Shown: positions 3,957 to 6,798 of the stretch, piece after piece
Layout of the letters: each line of letters opens with the position of its first letter
How positions within the stretch are numbered: the first letter of the stretch is position 1
From: Candidatus Altarchaeota archaeon
GTDB taxonomy: Archaea; SpSt-1190
Direction: 5' to 3'
Assembly (NCBI GenBank): GCA_030590165.1
Contig: JAUUZA010000034.1
Location: forward strand, 1 to 6,798
Length of the DNA: 6,798 bases
Position numbers and translations under genes: made by a program
Notes under the pieces: model-generated
Told to the model about the DNA's origin: nothing
The model's database searches: none
The model's input: only the letters and a program-made list of their open reading frames with translations

Positions 3957-6798
3957 ATCAAAACACCCCCAATAATTAGGACGGCTAAGGATTCACTAAA
4001 GGTTATTCCAGGTGCTGTAACAAATAATTGTCCAGAGTTTGAAGCTAAAACATTCATAGTTATTTGTTCTTCCGAAGAAACATCAACACTATTTTTACTA
4101 CTTGCGAAAATTTTAACTTGGACATCAGTAAGTATTTTACCTCCATACAAGACAAGTGTTAATTTCTTTACTTCATTAGGGCCTAAGTGAACATTTACTG
4201 AAGATTCACCCTCAAGTTTTACAAAGGGTAATTGGTCTCCAGATAAACTAACAATATAATCATCTTCTATTAATTGTGGGTCTCTTATGACGACACTTGC
4301 ATAACGCATCTCACCAATATTCATAGTCACACTTGAGGGATTTATTGATAAAAAGTCATCAAGTACACAACGACTTTCTCCCTTATAATTTAATTTACAA
4401 GTCAAACCTTCCCCACAATCTCCTTCTGTACAAATTTTTCCAAGGTTGTCAGGAGCACAACTATCAGGAGAACCATTACTATCTGTATCAACACATGAAT
4501 TTCCTTCAATACAATCCGAATCACTTGAACAACAGTCAGGATCGCCTGTACCGACACCAACCTCATAACAAAGCGGGCTTGGGCAATAATAATCTAAACT
4601 GATTGTACAAATTTCACAAGTACTTGTATCTGCATTACAATAATGATTCACGCTTGTTATATTCCCAGCATCATGACAATCATTATTGACTGAACAACAA
4701 TCAGCATCAGTTCCAACGCAATTTTCACTTATACAAATTCCATTGAAATATCCTTCATCTTCACTTTCAGCACATTCAACACAGCGATTTCCAAGATAAG
4801 CACAAAATGACCCTATATTACATTGAAGGTCTGAAGCACAACACTTTGAAGATTCACAAATATCACTCCCTGAAATTGGTGAACATTCACCTTGTGCTTC
4901 TGTTATTGTTGTTATAACCTCACAACAATATTTTGTGGAATCAATTTGATTAGTTTCACAATTCTTTGAATTACACATTCGATTTTCACTACAAAGTTGA
5001 CCACTTGATATTAAAGTATTACAAGACCAAATTGTTCCATAATCAAAGTATGAAGAAGCATTAGTACACCATTCTTCATTTGAACAGGCTGAATCAGAGA
5101 CACAGCATTCATACCCAGAAGAACAACAAGCTCCATTTTCAAAGTGGGTGTCAGTAGGACAACAAACTCCATATGAACAAGTGAAATTGCTTGTATCTGT
5201 TCCCCAAGACCAACAATTTGGAGCGGCCGAAGGACAGGAAGTTGGACAATCTGAAGTTGCATCACATTGGTAACAGTTTGTATTGTCTTGTGCATTGAAT
5301 AAAAGTTCAATATCAGTTACATTTGTAAAAATAATTACAGTAGTTTCATTTGAAAGAGTTTGTTTTGTATCATTAAACATTGCTAAAGGTATTAAGGTAA
5401 GAAATTCAATTAAGTTTGATGCTCCTGCTGAAATGTAAGTTGGTGAAGAAAATTCAGTGACTGATGTGTCTCCATTAGTTATAGTCAAACCAACTAAGGC
5501 ATTAGAAATATCAATAGTTCCAATATTATTAATTGTTACATTTACACTTCCATCCGTTCCAACTTTAATATTATCAGAAATTGAACTGCTTGATGCTAAA
5601 TAATTTAAATTAACTACTTCTTGTTCACAGCCAGTTGGAGGTCCACTTCCTGATGAACCACATGAACAAGTTAAAGTAACATTATTCACTCCTTGAGTGA
5701 ATATATTTTCTAAAGAAATATAATTTACACCACCATTTGCCGAAACTATATTATTTGTTTGAGTATAAATTGAAGCTAAATTTTCATCAAATATTTCAAC
5801 AGTGCAGTTTGCTTGTGTTTCACAAAGACAATCAATACTTACATTTACAAAAGAAAGTGAACTATTTCCAAACCAAGAAACATCTTTGTAAATATCTAAA
5901 CAACTTCCTCCGCCTTTAATACATTCACCTTTATTGTTGATGTATTCTCGAGTCCCCGTGTTTCCATCAGAGTCACATGGAGTTGCACAAGCTAATTGTG
6001 GGTGGGTTGTATTGCACGACCCTTCTGAAAAACTGTAGACACCGGCAGTTTCAGAGAAGAAACCACAACTTCCCTTATATGTTGAATTTCCCATACAAGA
6101 GCAGTTTGAAGCCGTATCACAAGCGTAATTTGAACATTCAGACCAAATTCCTGAGTTACATGAATCAATATCACCATCTAAATCAGAGTCTAAATTAGTT
6201 GTTCCTGATGGAATACAATTATCAGTTATACCGTCCCCATCAGTATCGTGTGGACAAGCAAGTGATTCACAACAAATTCCTGCAAAATTACCTCCATTTT
6301 GAGTATCACTTGGATTTGTTGTGTCATTGAAATAAATTATTTCTTTTGATAAAATATTATAACTTTCACAGTTGGATGTTGAACAAACACTGTCAATATA
6401 ACAACCAGTTTTTTTTCCCTTTAAACAAGCACAATCAAAATTACCCGCCCCACATTCAATTGAAGTACAATCAAGGTCATAGCTTGAAGTACATAAATAA
6501 TTTTTAGAATCATCTACAATAGTTGCTGAAGCATCACAATAAGACCTACAATCTGTTGAAATTCCTAGTGAACAGTTTGTAACCTTGCCACTTGGTGATG
6601 TAAAACACCAAGTTCCAGTATCTTGAGGACTACAACAATTTTTTTCTTCACCTTCTAAATTATTTTGATCTGTCCAAATACCATTCATTTGTTCACAGGC
6701 AGTTTCACAAGAATCCGTCATATCTGAAGTGAGACTCCAAGTTCCAGTATAATTATCACAAAATTTATCGTAGTAATTATCATTGTCAATATCTACTG
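3935..6798 (-). CDS. large cysteine-rich, Ca-motif-rich secreted surface protein (N-terminus beyond right edge)
   Basis: The frame is open from the right edge to the TAA at 3937-3935, so at least 953 C-terminal residues are seen; the ATG at 6721 is internal. Numbering from that Met, about 84 cysteines (roughly 9%) all lie before residue 786, and none fall in two cysteine-free beta-rich blocks. In order: a cysteine-rich region (5-365) with aspartate repeats like DTDGDGITDNC (159-169); a CARDB-like block (about 371-475); a second cysteine-rich region (483-785) with four CC-x5-C modules; an Ig-like beta block (about 790-895); and a hydrophobic helix (908-925) with a three-residue tail. There are around 16 N-x-S/T sequons. 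This is the pattern of a disulfide-stabilised, probably glycosylated, C-terminally anchored cell-surface protein. A role in adhesion or cell contact is inference. It heads the AMMECR1-aMBF1 unit, and its end overlaps AMMECR1 by 22 bases. Confidence 0.85.
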   Translation of the reverse strand, partial: VDIDNDNYYDKFCDNYTGTWSLTSDMTDSCETACEQMNGIWTDQNNLEGEEKNCCSPQDTGTWCFTSPSGKVTNCSLGISTDCRSYCDASATIVDDSKNYLCTSSYDLDCTSIECGAGNFDCACLKGKKTGCYIDSVCSTSNCESYNILSKEIIYFNDTTNPSDTQNGGNFAGICCESLACPHDTDGDGITDNCIPSGTTNLDSDLDGDIDSCNSGIWSECSNYACDTASNCSCMGNSTYKGSCGFFSETAGVYSFSEGSCNTTHPQLACATPCDSDGNTGTREYINNKGECIKGGGSCLDIYKDVSWFGNSSLSFVNVSIDCLCETQANCTVEIFDENLASIYTQTNNIVSANGGVNYISLENIFTQGVNNVTLTCSCGSSGSGPPTGCEQEVVNLNYLASSSSISDNIKVGTDGSVNVTINNIGTIDISNALVGLTITNGDTSVTEFSSPTYISAGASNLIEFLTLIPLAMFNDTKQTLSNETTVIIFTNVTDIELLFNAQDNTNCYQCDATSDCPTSCPSAAPNCWSWGTDTSNFTCSYGVCCPTDTHFENGACCSSGYECCVSDSACSNEEWCTNASSYFDYGTIWSCNTLISSGQLCSENRMCNSKNCETNQIDSTKYCCEVITTITEAQGECSPISGSDICESSKCCASDLQCNIGSFCAYLGNRCVECAESEDEGYFNGICISENCVGTDADCCSVNNDCHDAGNITSVNHYCNADTSTCEICTISLDYYCPSPLCYEVGVGTGDPDCCSSDSDCIEGNSCVDTDSNGSPDSCAPDNLGKICTEGDCGEGLTCKLNYKGESRCVLDDFLSINPSSVTMNIGEMRYASVVIRDPQLIEDDYIVSLSGDQLPFVKLEGESSVNVHLGPNEVKKLTLVLYGGKILTDVQVKIFASSKNSVDVSSEEQITMNVLASNSGQLFVTAPGITFSESLAVLIIGGVLIWSMKTL
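3964..3970 (-). promoter_or_regulatory. Shine-Dalgarno sequence that fixes the AMMECR1 TTG start
   Basis: On the minus strand GGGGGTG lies seven bases before the TTG at 3956-3954. It matches GGAGGTG with A replaced by G, so one pair becomes G-U. It sits inside the 3' end of the cysteine-rich protein gene and is the main reason for accepting the TTG. Confidence 0.6.
4457..5107 (-). repeat. four CC-x5-C(-x5-C) cysteine modules in the surface protein
   Basis: Modules start at residues 539 (CCVSDSACSNEEWC), 627 (CCASDLQCNIGSFC), 675 (CCSVNNDC, with the next cysteine 13 residues on) and 730 (CCSSDSDCIEGNSC). Three follow CC-x5-C-x5-C exactly, and the third carries an insertion before its last cysteine. 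The C-x-x-D-x-x-C-x-x-G-x-x-C flavour resembles small disulfide knots in animal secreted proteins such as Dickkopf, and also some bacterial surface proteins. Relatedness to those is not implied by this short pattern. Confidence 0.6.
6158..6247 (-). repeat. tandem DxDxDG calcium-binding-like repeats in the surface protein
   Basis: Residues 159-169 (DTDGDGITDNC) and 177-188 (LDSDLDGDIDSC) follow the D-x-D-x-D-G...D-x-C pattern of thrombospondin type 3 and related calcium-binding repeats. Related copies lie at residues 745-755 (DTDSNGSPDSC; 4457-4489) and at the right edge (DIDNDNYYDKFC; 6758-6793). The aspartate spacing is visible; calcium binding is inferred from the family. Confidence 0.6.

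Noticed and set aside
3935-4010. Archaeosortase-type (PGF-CTERM) sorting tail at the end of the surface protein
   Set aside because: The hydrophobic helix is present, but there is no PGF motif and no basic cluster after it.
3837-4190. Plus-strand frame of 117 codons over the AMMECR1/surface-protein junction
   Set aside because: Both minus-strand genes there are well supported by domains and a ribosome site.
4333-6198. Several plus- and minus-strand frames of 60-99 codons within the surface-protein gene
   Set aside because: They are antisense or frame-shifted readings of a cysteine-rich repetitive gene, with low-complexity His/Asn/Leu/Tyr-rich products.
6719-6721. ATG as the true start of the cysteine-rich protein
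   Set aside because: The frame stays open for 25 more codons to the window edge, including a further aspartate-repeat motif and cysteine, and no signal peptide follows this ATG.
1-6798. CRISPR array, tRNA, rRNA or insertion sequence
   Set aside because: No regularly spaced direct repeats, cloverleaf, rRNA-like segment, transposase or terminal inverted repeats were seen.

Overview
The window is AT-rich and reads as archaeal. It encodes an archaeal-type multiprotein bridging factor (aMBF1), an AMMECR1-family protein, a Tad-like pilus ATPase with a class III (type IV pilin-like) signal peptide on a neighbouring small protein, and a very large, sequon-rich secreted cysteine-rich protein. The compact layout, with 4-base and 22-base overlaps and GTG and TTG starts, fits a small-genome archaeon, possibly a DPANN lineage such as Woesearchaeota or Pacearchaeota. 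That placement is an inference from gene content only; there is no rRNA here.

Left half, plus strand (1-3047). The 3' end of an unrecognised gene (1-222) is followed 25 bases later by a compact pilus/secretion gene set: a CpaF/TadA/VirB11-type ATPase (248-1480), two small single-domain T2SSF (TadB/TadC-like) membrane proteins (1477-2151 and 2148-2774), and an 80-residue protein with a prepilin leader (2805-3047). The three large genes overlap by 4 bases at each junction, so they are probably translationally coupled. Together they give the motor, the two-part membrane platform and a candidate subunit of a minimal Tad-like type IV filament or secretion machine. The prepilin peptidase is not in the window.

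Right half, minus strand (6798-2959). A large cysteine-rich, Ca-motif-rich surface protein enters from the right edge without its N-terminus. It overlaps by 22 bases an AMMECR1-domain gene with a TTG start, which is followed 11 bases later by the aMBF1 gene. These three probably form one transcription unit. The unit converges on the pilus set, and the last 89 bases of the pilin-like gene are antisense to the 3' end of the aMBF1 gene.

No stretch over 300 bases lacks a gene. I see no tRNA, rRNA, CRISPR array or insertion sequence. The points most worth a second look are the minimal pilus set with its tiny prepilin, the 89-base convergent coding overlap, the domain pattern of the cysteine-rich protein, and a potential hairpin that puts the ATPase GTG start codon in its loop.
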